DNA of 64,000 bases from Streptomyces sp. Tue6028 (GTDB taxonomy: Bacteria > Actinomycetota > Actinomycetes > Streptomycetales > Streptomycetaceae), in the NCBI RefSeq assembly GCF_002300165.1, contig NZ_MLCE01000019.1:248001-312000 (forward strand). The letters run 5' to 3'. Shown one piece after another: positions 1 through 8,530 of the stretch. The number at the start of each line of letters is the position of its first letter. Positions within the stretch are counted from its first letter, which is position 1. Under the pieces are notes generated by a model. It saw nothing but the letters and a program-made list of their open reading frames with translations. It made no database searches and was not told the origin of the DNA. The translations under genes and the position numbers were made by a program.

Positions 1-140
1 CCAGCACGCCCGACCCCACGCAGGACCGCGACACCCAGCAGCCCGCCGAGATCAAGAGCCTCCCACTGTTCGGAGCCTGCGGATGCGGCTCCGGCTGCGG
101 GTGCGGCTGCCAGTCGGGCAATCCGTGCCAGTGCGGCTGA
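1..140 (+). CDS. C-terminal end of a Cys/Gly-rich protein (partial)
   Basis: Only the last 45 or so codons lie in the window. The readable frame is rich in Asp/Thr/Gln at first and ends in a compact tail with six cysteines interleaved with glycine (CGCGSGCGCGC then CQCG) before a TGA at 138-140. The Cys pattern could bind metal or form disulfides, but I do not recognise the family. A strong hairpin follows 10 bp after the stop, which supports this being a real 3' end. Confidence 0.6.
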   Translation, partial: STPDPTQDRDTQQPAEIKSLPLFGACGCGSGCGCGCQSGNPCQCG

Positions 141-150
141 CCGAGTAGCA

Positions 151-190
151 CGACGAAGGGCCCCGCTCGTGCGAGCGGGGCCCTTCGTCG
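151..190. terminator. 19-bp perfect inverted repeat, bidirectional terminator
   Basis: Two arms of 19 bp (151-169 and 172-190) pair perfectly around a 2-base centre. The arms contain gaagggccccgctcg. It lies just downstream of the partial gene and in the space between the convergent genes. Confidence 0.8.
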
Positions 191-239
191 TCGTCGCGCC
201 CCGACGGCTCGGGCCTTTCGGCCGCGGCCGACGACACGA

Positions 240-276
240 CGACGGGGTGAAGGCCTTCGAGACCTCCACCCCGTCG
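240..276 (-). terminator. possible terminator of the collagen-like gene
   Basis: The arms cgacggggtg and caccccgtcg pair across a 17-base loop about 75 bp downstream of the stop of the minus-strand gene. It is weaker than the hairpin at 151-190. Confidence 0.4.
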
Positions 277-349
277 AGGTGGGTTCCGCGGGCCGGGCGT
301 CAGGAGCCCGTCCGGTCCGTCGGTGAGGGGCGGTCAGCGGGTGCGACCG

Positions 350-1600
350 TCACTCACCACCGGAGTCCATCGAACCGCCGTCCGATGAACCGGCGTCCGA
401 CGAACCCTGGTCCATGGAGCCCTGGTCGGACGAGCCCTCATCGGACGGGCCGGCCTCGGTACCGGGGTCGGTCTGGCTACCGTCGGTACCGGGGTCCGTC
501 TGGCCCGGGTCGGTCTGGCCCGGATCGGTCTGCGGGTCCGTCTTCGGATCGGTCTGCGGATCGGTCTGCGGGTCCGTCTGCGGGTCCGTCTGCGGATCGG
601 TCTGCGGATCGGTCTGCGGGTCCGTCTGCGGGTCCGTCTGCGGATCGGTCTGCGGATCGGTCTGCGGGTCCGTCTGCGGGTCCGTCTGCGGGTCCGTCTG
701 CGGGTCCGTCTGCGGGTCCGTCTGCGGGTCCGTCTGCGGGTCCGTCTGCGGGTCCGTCTGCGGATCGGTCTGCGGATCGGTCTGCGGATCGGTCTGCGGG
801 TCCGTCTGCGGATCGGTCTGCGGGTCCGTCTTCGGGTCGGTCTGCGGATCGGTCTTCGGGTCCGTCTTCGGGTCCGTCTTCGGGTCCGTCTTCGGGTCCG
901 TCTTCGGGTCCGTCTTCGGGTCCGTCTTCGGGTCCGTCTTCGGGTCCGTCTTCGGGTCCGTCTTCGGGTCCGTCTTCGGGTCCGTCTTCGGGTCCGTCTT
1001 CGGGTCCGTGCCCGGCTCTCCCGGCTTACCGGGCTCCCCAGGCTTGCCCGGCTCTCCCGGCTTACCCGGTTCCCCAGGCTTGCCCGGCTCCCCCGGCTTA
1101 CCCGGTTCCCCAGGCTTGCCCGGCTCCCCCGGCTTACCCGGCTCTCCCGGCTTACCCGGCTCACCAGGCTTACCGACCTTGCCCTCGTCCTTCCAGTGGT
1201 CCTTGTCCTTGGTGTTCCAGTGGTCCTTGTGGTGCTTCCACCAGTGGTGGTTGTTGTGGGTGTCCCAGAAGTAGTACGCATGGTTGCCCTGCCACACGTA
1301 GTAGCACTTGTGGTGGTCGTCCCAGTAGTACTTGTAGTGGTCGCCCCAGCAGTAGTGCTTCCTGTGCTTCTTGTCCCAGTGACCCTTGCCCTTGTTCCAG
1401 CAGTAGTGCTTGCCCTTGCCCTTGCCGTGGTGTGCGGCGGCATTGGTCACCATCGAGGCGTCGGACATCGGAGCCGCCGATGCGGCCGCGGCCGGCAGAA
1501 CCACGCCACCGGCGACCACGACGGACGACGCCACGATCGTGGCGATGTTCAGCCGGCGCTTGGGACGGACGGCGCCGTGCTTTCGGATGATATGGGCCAT
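350..1600 (-). CDS. secreted aromatic/His-rich protein with collagen-like and TDPK/TDPQ repeats
   Basis: A 416-residue protein starts at an ATG with a very strong AGGAGG site 7 bp upstream. A longer upstream in-frame extension has no ribosome site and reads as non-coding. Residues 1-43 form a classical signal peptide (RPKRR, hydrophobic core, ASA-A). Residues ~57-130 are dominated by His, Tyr, Trp and Lys and contain three or four Cys in HYCW/KCYY contexts, which could bind metal or be crosslinked. Then come about nine GKPGEP collagen-like hexapeptides, about 40 TDPK or TDPQ tetrapeptides (K type first, then Q type), and an acidic Ser/Asp/Gly tail. No LPXTG sorting motif or membrane anchor is seen. 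Role unknown; a spore-coat, sheath or adhesive matrix protein is speculation. Confidence 0.8.
   Translation of the reverse strand: MAHIIRKHGAVRPKRRLNIATIVASSVVVAGGVVLPAAAASAAPMSDASMVTNAAAHHGKGKGKHYCWNKGKGHWDKKHRKHYCWGDHYKYYWDDHHKCYYVWQGNHAYYFWDTHNNHHWWKHHKDHWNTKDKDHWKDEGKVGKPGEPGKPGEPGKPGEPGKPGEPGKPGEPGKPGEPGKPGEPGKPGEPGKPGEPGTDPKTDPKTDPKTDPKTDPKTDPKTDPKTDPKTDPKTDPKTDPKTDPKTDPKTDPQTDPKTDPQTDPQTDPQTDPQTDPQTDPQTDPQTDPQTDPQTDPQTDPQTDPQTDPQTDPQTDPQTDPQTDPQTDPQTDPQTDPQTDPQTDPQTDPQTDPKTDPQTDPGQTDPGQTDPGTDGSQTDPGTEAGPSDEGSSDQGSMDQGSSDAGSSDGGSMDSGGE
505..1172 (-). repeat. 12-bp (TDPK/TDPQ) and 18-bp (GKPGEP) coding tandem repeats
   Basis: Positions ~521-1009 are a near-perfect 12-bp tandem array (on the plus strand tctgcgggtccg or tcttcgggtccg), and ~1010-1172 is an 18-bp array. 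Two codon sub-types of the 12-mer alternate in blocks, which suggests recent slippage or unequal exchange. All six frames stay open across the array, so the long Arg/Ser/Gly-rich reading frames here are artefacts. Confidence 0.9.
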
Positions 1601-2270
1601 GATTTGTTTCCTCCTGGCGATGGAATTCGCTTTGTGCGACGCGGAGCCTCGTTTTCCTTCCGGCCTTTCCGGTGAGGCCCGCACCACCAGTAGGCCCGAA
1701 TCGCGCAGCAGGATCACGTTCCGAGGGTTCGGGACTTGACGAGCGCCAGGACAGCGGGTAAAAGCCACATAAGGGGCACTCTCGCGGATCACCCCCACTT
1801 CACAGAAGTGGCATCTGATCTGCGACGGCGTCGACGACATGCCGTCCCCCGCACTCCGAACCCGCCCGGCGTCGAACCGCGCCGCGGAGGACACCGGGGT
1901 GACCCGGATCGCGGACGCACCGCGCAGAGACCGACCGGGAAAAATCGATCCACCCCGATATCAATCCGCCTCGATATCGAAGAAATTCGGAATGTGCTCG
2001 GCGATTTCACGGCCGCGACCGTCGCCACGCCCTCATCACCGCTCCGTCATCACCGCTCCGTCATCACCGCTCCGTCATCACCACGCCGCCATCGTCACGC
2101 GACCGGAATTCCCGGCCGGGGCACGGCCGTACGCCGGCCGGACGGCCACGGTCCGCCCGGCATCACCCGCGGTGGGTGATGTCCTGACGACGCCTCGGGG
2201 GAACGCTGGACGAGTGCCGGACGGCCACGCGCGCACGCCGTGGCCGCATCCGTGCGTCGGAGGAGGGCCC
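1601..2270. other. 670-bp intergenic region between divergent genes
   Basis: I see no convincing gene. It holds the leader of the minus-strand repeat protein, a small inverted repeat ccacttc-aca-gaagtgg (1795-1811), and a 14-bp tandem repeat tcatcaccgctccg (three full copies and a partial, 2033-2082). I looked for a c-di-AMP (ydaO) riboswitch and found no recognisable core. Confidence 0.5.
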
Positions 2271-4184
2271 GTGAACCAGTACCCGCCCATCGCGGAGCAC
2301 GGAATGGTCGGCGATCTCCAGACGGCGGCCCTGGTGTCGTCGGGCGGGACGGTCGACTGGTGGTGCACCCCCCGCTTCGACTCGCCCAGTGTCTTCGCCT
2401 CGCTCCTGGACAGCGAGCGCGGCGGCCACTGTCGTCTCGCCGCCGACCAGGCGGAACGGAACGGGATGACGGTCCGCCAGTTGTACCTGTCCGACACGGC
2501 CATCCTCGTCACCCGGTTCATGGGGCCCGGTGGCGTCGGCGAGGTCGCCGACTTCATGGAGCCGATCGATTCCCCCACGCCGACGGACCGGCACCGGCTC
2601 GTCCGGATCGCCCGCGTCGTGCGGGGCAGTCTGCCCTTCACCCTCGACTGCCGTCCGCGCTTCGACTACGGACGGGCCCCGCACACGCTCGCCCTCGTCG
2701 ACGACCACTCCGCCGTCCTCCACGGACCCGGCACGGATCTTCATGTGCAGTCCACCACCGGTGTCCGGGCCGACGGCGACGACCTCACCGCCCACTTCAC
2801 CCTCGACGCGGGCCAGGCGGCCGCCGTCGTGCTGACCAGCACCGCGAGCGGCGGTCCCGCTCCGGCCCCGCCCACGCTGGACGGCATCGCCGAAGTACTG
2901 GAGTCGTGCCGGGCGTTCTGGCAGTCGTGGCTTCGCTCGTGCACGTACCGCGGACGCTGGCAGGACATGGTGAACCGCTCCGCGATCACCCTCAAGCTGC
3001 TCACGTACGCACCCACGGGGGCGCCCGTCGCCGCGGCCACCATGGGACTGCCCGAACAGGTCGGCGGCGAACGCAACTGGGACTACCGCTACACCTGGAT
3101 CCGTGACGCCTCGCTGTCGGTGCGGGCCCTGATCGATCTCGGCTTCGACACGGAGGCGCACGCGTTCCGCCGCTGGCTGCGCCATCGCATCGAGGCCGGC
3201 GGCAACGCCTCCGGCGACCCGCTGCAGATCATGTACCGCGTCGACGGCGACCCCCACCTGGCCGAGGAGACCCTCGACCACCTGGAGGGCTACATGGGTT
3301 CGCGGCCGGTGCGCGCGGGCAACGGCGCGGCCGGCCAACTCCAGCTCGACATCTACGGCGAGGCCTCCGACGCGCTCGTCGTGGCCGGCGACATGGGGGC
3401 GATCCGCGGCTGGAAGTCGCTGCGCGACGTGCTGGACTGGCTCACCGACCACTGGGACCAGCCCGACGAGGGCATCTGGGAGACCCGCGGAGGTCGGCAG
3501 AACTTCACGTACAGCCGCCTGATGACCTGGGTGGCGTTCCAGCGCGGTGTCCACGCGGCCACCCACTTCTCCCGCCCCGCCGACGTCGCCCGCTGGACCG
3601 AGGCCCGCGACGCGGTCTTCCGCCAGATCATCGAGAAGGGCTGGCACGAGAAACGGGAGGCCTTCGTCCAGCACTTCGACACCGACGTCCTGGACGCCTC
3701 GCTGCTCCTGATGCCCCGGGTCGGCTTCCTGTCGCCGCAGGACCCGGACTGGCTCAGCACGCTCGACGCGATGGACGAGGACCTGGTGAGCGACAGCCTG
3801 GTCTACCGGTACGACCCCGCGGCCTCGCCGGACGGACTGCGCGGCTCCGAGGGGACGTTCAACCTGTGCAGCTTCCTGTATGTGGAGGCCCTGGCCCGTG
3901 CCGGGCGGCTCACCCAGGCCCGGTACGCCTTCGACAAGATGCTCACGTACGCGAACCCCGTCGGCCTGTTCGCCGAGGAGATCGGCCCCTCGGGCGAACA
4001 ACTCGGCAACTTCCCCCAGGCGTTCACCCATCTCGCCCTGATCACCGCCGCCATGGCTCTGGACGAGCAGCTCGCCAAGGCGGAGACGGGGCCGGATCAC
4101 GGCGCCGGCCGGCCGACGCCGTTCCGCTACCGCTACGCGGTGCCCCCCGAGGGCAGGACCGGAGGAGGCGGCACCGGTGGCTGA
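2271..4184 (+). CDS. GH15-family glycoside hydrolase (glucoamylase/trehalase-like)
   Basis: A 637-residue cytoplasmic protein of the actinobacterial glycoside hydrolase family 15 type. The N-terminal block AEHGMVGDLQTAALVS followed by GTVDWWC (residues ~7-35) and the (alpha/alpha)6-barrel signature RNWDYRYTWIRDAS (~265) are diagnostic. The conserved FAEEIGPSG..LGNFPQAF block (~568) contains the usual catalytic-region glutamates. Mycobacterial members hydrolyse trehalose, others alpha-glucans; substrate cannot be fixed here. The GTG start has GGAGGAGGG upstream. The 3' end overlaps the MFS gene by 8 bp, so the two are co-translated. Confidence 0.88.
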   Translation: MNQYPPIAEHGMVGDLQTAALVSSGGTVDWWCTPRFDSPSVFASLLDSERGGHCRLAADQAERNGMTVRQLYLSDTAILVTRFMGPGGVGEVADFMEPIDSPTPTDRHRLVRIARVVRGSLPFTLDCRPRFDYGRAPHTLALVDDHSAVLHGPGTDLHVQSTTGVRADGDDLTAHFTLDAGQAAAVVLTSTASGGPAPAPPTLDGIAEVLESCRAFWQSWLRSCTYRGRWQDMVNRSAITLKLLTYAPTGAPVAAATMGLPEQVGGERNWDYRYTWIRDASLSVRALIDLGFDTEAHAFRRWLRHRIEAGGNASGDPLQIMYRVDGDPHLAEETLDHLEGYMGSRPVRAGNGAAGQLQLDIYGEASDALVVAGDMGAIRGWKSLRDVLDWLTDHWDQPDEGIWETRGGRQNFTYSRLMTWVAFQRGVHAATHFSRPADVARWTEARDAVFRQIIEKGWHEKREAFVQHFDTDVLDASLLLMPRVGFLSPQDPDWLSTLDAMDEDLVSDSLVYRYDPAASPDGLRGSEGTFNLCSFLYVEALARAGRLTQARYAFDKMLTYANPVGLFAEEIGPSGEQLGNFPQAFTHLALITAAMALDEQLAKAETGPDHGAGRPTPFRYRYAVPPEGRTGGGGTGG

Positions 4185-5574
4185 GACCGTCGCGGCGGGG
4201 CAACGGAGCGGACACCGGCGGGAGTTGGCGGCCCTCGCCCTCGCCCAGTTCATCTGCAGCTTCGCCGGCTCCAACATGAACGTGATGATCAACGACATCA
4301 GCCGCGACCTGGACACCACCGTGCAGGGCGTGCAGGTGGCGATCACGATCTTCCTGCTGGTCATGGCCGCCCTGATGATCCCCGGCGGCAAACTGACCGA
4401 CCGCTACGGCCGCAAGCGGTGCCTTCTGACGGGCCTCGTCGTGTACGGCGTCGGCGCGCTGCTCAGCGCCGTCGCTCCGGGCCTGGGCGTGCTCATCCTC
4501 GGCAACTCGATCCTGGAGGGCGTCGGCACGGCGCTGCTCATCCCGCCCGTCTACATCCTCACGACGCTCCTCTACCCCGACATGACCTCCCGCGCCCGCG
4601 CGTTCGGGGTGATCATGGCGCTGGGCGGCATCGGGGCCGCCGCGGGTCCGCTGATCGGCGGACTCATCACGACGGGCATCAGCTGGCGGGCGGCCTTCGT
4701 GTTCCAGGCCCTGGTGATCGTGGTGATCGTCGTGCTGAGCCGGGGGATCGAGGATCCGCTGCCGCCCGAGCCGGACCGCCCCTTCGACACCGTCGGCGCG
4801 GTCCTGTCCGCGGTCGGTCTGGTCCTGATCGTCATGGGCATCCTGGCCGCGGACAACGACGTGTGGCTGATGCTCGGCCTGCTGCTCCTCGGCATCTTCA
4901 TGCTCTGGTGGTTCTTCCACTGGGTGCGCGCCAGGGAGACGTCCGGCAAGGAACCGCTGCTCTCGCTCTCCCTGTTCCGCAACCGCACCTCCAACCTGGG
5001 GCTCGTGACCCAGAACGTCCAGTGGCTGCTGCTCATGGGCTCGTCGTTCACCGTGGCCGCCTACCTCCAGGTGGTGCGCGGCTACGACGCCATCGGGACC
5101 GGTGTCATCTTCACGGCGGCGACGCTCGGGCTGCTGGTCTCGTCGCTGGCGGCCGAACGTCTCGCCCGGCGGCACCCGCAGCGGACGCTGATCATGACCG
5201 GTTTCGCCGTCTCCGTGGTGGGCGTGGCCGTCCTGATCGTCCTGGCCGGCAGCCTGTCCTCGGCCTGGGCCTTCGCCCCCGGTCTCCTGCTCCTCGGCCT
5301 CGGCCTCGGCGTGATGCTGACCCCGTCGGTGAACGTCGTCCAGTCGAGCTTCCCCGAGGAGCAGCAGGGCGAGATCTCCGGCCTGTCCCGCAGCGTCTCG
5401 AACCTGGGCTCCTCCTTCGGCACGGCGATCGCCGGCACCATCCTGGTCTCCGGCCTCACCAGGGGCGCCTACGCCGCGGCGATGCTCGTCCTCGCAGCGA
5501 TCGGCCTCGCCGGCCTGGCAGCGGCCGCCCTCCTCCCCCACGACCGGCCTCGGCCTCCGGCCCGCCCCTCCTGA
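4177..5574 (+). CDS. MFS exporter, DHA2 (EmrB/QacA) type
   Basis: A 465-residue polytopic membrane protein with about 14 hydrophobic segments, as in the DHA2 drug:H+ antiporter group. The loop 2-3 signature GKLTDRYGRKR is at ~70, and a second-half motif VMLTPSVNVVQSSFP..QQGEISGLSRSVSN is typical of these exporters. The GTG start lies 8 bp inside the preceding GH15 gene with GGAGGAGG upstream, so translation is coupled. The pairing suggests movement of a sugar-related or other compound, but the ligand is unknown. Confidence 0.85.
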   Translation: MAETVAAGQRSGHRRELAALALAQFICSFAGSNMNVMINDISRDLDTTVQGVQVAITIFLLVMAALMIPGGKLTDRYGRKRCLLTGLVVYGVGALLSAVAPGLGVLILGNSILEGVGTALLIPPVYILTTLLYPDMTSRARAFGVIMALGGIGAAAGPLIGGLITTGISWRAAFVFQALVIVVIVVLSRGIEDPLPPEPDRPFDTVGAVLSAVGLVLIVMGILAADNDVWLMLGLLLLGIFMLWWFFHWVRARETSGKEPLLSLSLFRNRTSNLGLVTQNVQWLLLMGSSFTVAAYLQVVRGYDAIGTGVIFTAATLGLLVSSLAAERLARRHPQRTLIMTGFAVSVVGVAVLIVLAGSLSSAWAFAPGLLLLGLGLGVMLTPSVNVVQSSFPEEQQGEISGLSRSVSNLGSSFGTAIAGTILVSGLTRGAYAAAMLVLAAIGLAGLAAAALLPHDRPRPPARPS

Positions 5575-5575
5575 T

Positions 5576-5695
5576 CACGGGCGCCCGGCGTCCGGCGCTC
5601 CGACGACGGCCGGCACGTACACGTTCACCGTGACGGCCACCGACCCCGATTCCGACGTGCCCGCGGCCTCACGGCCCAGTTCCCGGCCGATCCGC
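5576..5695 (+). pseudogene. fragment resembling the end of a bacterial Ig-like (He_PIG) repeat
   Basis: Immediately after the MFS stop, one frame reads SGAPTTAGTYTFTVTATD, the characteristic last strand of He_PIG/cadherin-like surface-protein repeats, then loses meaning before the terminator at 5701. No start codon or rest of the domain is present. This may be a relic of a deleted secreted protein or a chance match. Confidence 0.3.
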
Positions 5696-5700
5696 CGGTG

Positions 5701-5736
5701 GTCCGGGCCGCCCTCTGGGAGGAAGGCGGCCCGGAC
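5701..5736 (-). terminator. 12-bp stem terminator of the secreted CW-binding protein gene
   Basis: gtccgggccgcc (5701-5712) and ggcggcccggac (5725-5736) are perfect complements around a 12-base loop, starting 7 bp past the minus-strand stop. Confidence 0.75.
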
Positions 5737-5742
5737 ACGGGG

Positions 5743-7764
5743 TCACTTCGAGACCGTCACCTTGAGCGGGGCCAGATTCGGGCTCGGAACGAGCTTGCCG
5801 GTGCTCGCGGACAACGGCTGGGAGGCCGGGCTCTGCGGGATGTCACCCTTGTAGTACGAGGTGTACGTGTAGTTGCTGTCGACGCCGATGGCCCTGCCGA
5901 TCAACGGGACCACCTTCGCGTCGACGGAGGCGTTGCCGCCGAACACGGCCACGTGGTTCAGGCTCGCCGACGTGCGCATCATGTACCACTTGGTGTCGTA
6001 CGTCAGCGAGGTGACGTCGGTCCACAGCAGCGGGCCGAACGTGGTCATCGCCGACGACGCGGAGACGCCGCCGGTCCAACTGTTCACCGAAGCCAACGCG
6101 GCGTCCGACGGCGACGACCACCAGAACTCGGCGAGCCTCGCGGCGACCGGCGCCGGACTGCCGCCGAAGCGGTAGTAGCTGTACTTGCTGGGCCAGTGGG
6201 GCAGCTTGCCGGCGTTGTACGCCTTGGCCAGCGCCGACTCGGCGTCGACCCCCACCGTGATGATCTTCGTCGTGCTCGGGCTGTACTTGTTCAGGTAGCC
6301 GTACACGGACGGGGTCATGGTCGAGCCCTCGGTCAGCAGGACGACCGCGGTGCCCGAGGTACCCATGGCGCCGGCGGCGGAGCTGGCCGCGAGGGCGTTG
6401 TGGTAGTCGGTGCCGGTCGCCAGGAACACGTACTTCGGGGCGCTGGTGATCGTCTTGGCCACGGCCACCGAGGTGGAGTAGCGCGACACGTCGGACAGCC
6501 GCTTGGCGACATACCCGAGCGAGGTCACCTTGGACGCCACCGAGCTGTTGAGGATGCTGGTGCCGCCGACCAGGTAGACGGTCTTGCCCTTGGGCAGCAT
6601 GCGCTTCAGCTCGGTCTGGACGGAGGAGTCCAGGCCCGTGCGGGAGGTCATCAGCACCGGTCCGTGCTTCTTGCCGGCCAGCGAGGTCGCGGTGGTGGCG
6701 TACGCGGAGTCCGACTTGCTGATCAGGACGGCCGCGCTCGCGTTCATCAGGCCCGGCACGCTCTTGCCGAGGGTGTTCCACGTCCACTTGGACGACGCGA
6801 TGTTCGTGCCGTAGGTGTCGGCGCCGTAGACCCGGGAGATCGCGTTCTTCCGGAGCGGCTGCCAGGCCACGTCCGTGCCGTCGGCCATCGGCACACGTGT
6901 CTCCGTGCCCGCGGCGAGGTCGCGGATCCATATCTGCGAACCGCTGGCGGTGTCCGCGCTGCCGGTGAAGTAGGTGTCGTACGCGATCCGGTCGCCCTTG
7001 GGCGACCAGGCGGGACGGTTGTGGTCGACGGGGTCCGTGGTGACCTGGGTCAGCCCGGTGCCGTCGGCCTTGACCGTGAAGAGCTGCTTGTGCCCGGCGA
7101 CGCTCCGGGTGAAGACGAGCGACTGCCCGTCCGGGGACATGCTCGGCTCGTCCGCGTTGGCGGCCACCTTCGTGAACGCCTTGGTGGGGCCGTTGTAGAC
7201 CCAGACGGCCGGAGTGCCGGTGGTGGAGCAGCTCGTGCCGGTGCGCACGAAGGCCAGCTTGCCGTTGACGGCGCCGCTGGCCTTGGAGTCGCAGCCGTCG
7301 ACATCGGTGCCGAACAGCGCCTGAGGAGCGCGGGCGCTGTTGGCCACGGCCAGCCGAAGCCGGCCTCCGGCGGTGAAGACGATGTCGCCTCCGCCGTACC
7401 AGAACGTCGGATCGGTCGGATGCCAGCCACTGCCCGTCGGCATGACGATGTCGTCGCCCGATATCGACTCCTGGGCGTACGTCTTCGTGCGGAGACGGCC
7501 GTCGGCGGAGCCCACATAGGCGATCTGGCTGCCGTCGGCGGACCAGGCGGCCTGATTCGCCGTCTCGTTGAACGAGGCGCTCTTGGTCCCGTCGGGGTTG
7601 ATGTAGCGCAGCCAGCCGCCCTCGTTGTACAGCAGCCTGCCGTCCGTGGCCGGCCAGCCGGCGGTGTCGGCGGTCGCCCGGCCCGGGAGCCCGGCGACGA
7701 GACCGGCCGCGAGTGCGGCGACGGTCGTGAGCGCCGCGAATCCGCGACGCGCAGAGATGTTCAA
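5743..7764 (-). CDS. secreted protein with PD40/TolB-like propeller and cell-wall-binding repeats 2
   Basis: A 673-residue exported protein. I choose the TTG start because a GGGGG site lies 5-6 bp upstream and a good signal peptide follows (ISARRGF, hydrophobic core, ATAD, ~residues 1-33). Residues ~40-300 contain beta-propeller strands of the TolB/PD40 type (SADGSQIAYV, SMSPDGQSLVF, WSPKGDRIAYD). From ~310 to the end are three units of cell-wall-binding repeat 2 (PF04122-like; VYLVGGTSILN, VAVFGGNASVD). These repeats bind wall polymers in clostridia; in Streptomyces the role is less clear. Probably surface-retained. The 3' terminator is at 5701. Confidence 0.85.
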   Translation of the reverse strand: MNISARRGFAALTTVAALAAGLVAGLPGRATADTAGWPATDGRLLYNEGGWLRYINPDGTKSASFNETANQAAWSADGSQIAYVGSADGRLRTKTYAQESISGDDIVMPTGSGWHPTDPTFWYGGGDIVFTAGGRLRLAVANSARAPQALFGTDVDGCDSKASGAVNGKLAFVRTGTSCSTTGTPAVWVYNGPTKAFTKVAANADEPSMSPDGQSLVFTRSVAGHKQLFTVKADGTGLTQVTTDPVDHNRPAWSPKGDRIAYDTYFTGSADTASGSQIWIRDLAAGTETRVPMADGTDVAWQPLRKNAISRVYGADTYGTNIASSKWTWNTLGKSVPGLMNASAAVLISKSDSAYATTATSLAGKKHGPVLMTSRTGLDSSVQTELKRMLPKGKTVYLVGGTSILNSSVASKVTSLGYVAKRLSDVSRYSTSVAVAKTITSAPKYVFLATGTDYHNALAASSAAGAMGTSGTAVVLLTEGSTMTPSVYGYLNKYSPSTTKIITVGVDAESALAKAYNAGKLPHWPSKYSYYRFGGSPAPVAARLAEFWWSSPSDAALASVNSWTGGVSASSAMTTFGPLLWTDVTSLTYDTKWYMMRTSASLNHVAVFGGNASVDAKVVPLIGRAIGVDSNYTYTSYYKGDIPQSPASQPLSASTGKLVPSPNLAPLKVTVSK

Positions 7765-7998
7765 TGTGCCCCCACAGATGAATGGATGGCTGCGTCGCCC
7801 CTCCCCCGAGGCGAACGGACGGCATCGTGTTGGTCGTCCGTACGGCAGCGGCGAAACCTTAGCGCCGTGCCACGGCATTTGTGGAGGCAGGGGCACCCGG
7901 TGCCGACGCGCGCGCTCGTGAACCGCCGGCCGACGGCCAGCCCGTCCGACGGCAGCAGGGGGCGGGGGCGGCTCACGCACGGCGCCGCCACAGCATCA
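7765..7998. other. intergenic region upstream of the secreted protein gene
   Basis: No gene seen. It contains the promoter/leader of the minus-strand gene and ends at the left repeat of the integrative element. Confidence 0.4.
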
Positions 7999-8000
7999 AG

Positions 8001-8073
8001 CCCCCTGCCACGCGAAAGATCGCAGGTAGGGGGCTTGATCGCGTCTGGTTACTTCTTCTTGCCCTGGGTCTTG
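8001..8073. other. candidate left attachment site (attL) of the integrative element
   Basis: This segment aligns without gaps (offset 14523) with 22524-22596, the terminator and 3' end of gpmA. Shared blocks are ccccct, gcaggtagggggctt (8022-8036) and ttacttcttcttgccctgg (8049-8067), then tcttg (8069-8073) after one mismatch. Read on the minus strand it ends QGKKK-stop exactly like gpmA, but no gpmA body follows. It includes its own terminator hairpin (stem aagccccct/agggggctt). This is the pattern expected of a displaced gene end after site-specific integration. Confidence 0.65.
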
Positions 8074-8530
8074 TCGGGGATCTTGATGAGCTGGGTATTT
8101 GCAGGTCAGGGGCGATGCGCTCGTGCCCTTGGTGGTCGTCATTGGTCATCATTGGCCGCTGTTGAGCAACCTCGCACGGCCCAGGGACGGCCCAGGACTC
8201 GGCCGCCCGGCGTCCACACCGGAGCGGGAAGCGACGGTCCGCCGATCACTCAAGAGGTTGGGGAGCGGCTGGAAGCTGTTCGCTGTGGAGCCAGCCAACC
8301 GGGACCGGCATTGGCCGTGGCTGGCCGCCCGTGGTGGCACGGCTGTGGCTCGCGGTTGGGGGAGAACGGCTCCGGGCGGGTGGTACGGCCCAGGCGCGGC
8401 AGTGGTGCGACGGACGCGGGCCACCGTCCAAACCGGCGGGGGTGGGATTGTTCTGCGCCGAGGAGTTCGCGTACCCGGGCAACCGGCTCATACTGGGTGC
8501 AAAAGACGCGCACGTCCTGGAGCACCCGCA

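Noticed and set aside
169-1590. Long plus-strand and alternative minus-strand reading frames over the repeat array
   Set aside because: They are Arg/Ser/Gly/Thr repeats created by the 12-bp array; only the frame with a signal peptide and AGGAGG site is credible.
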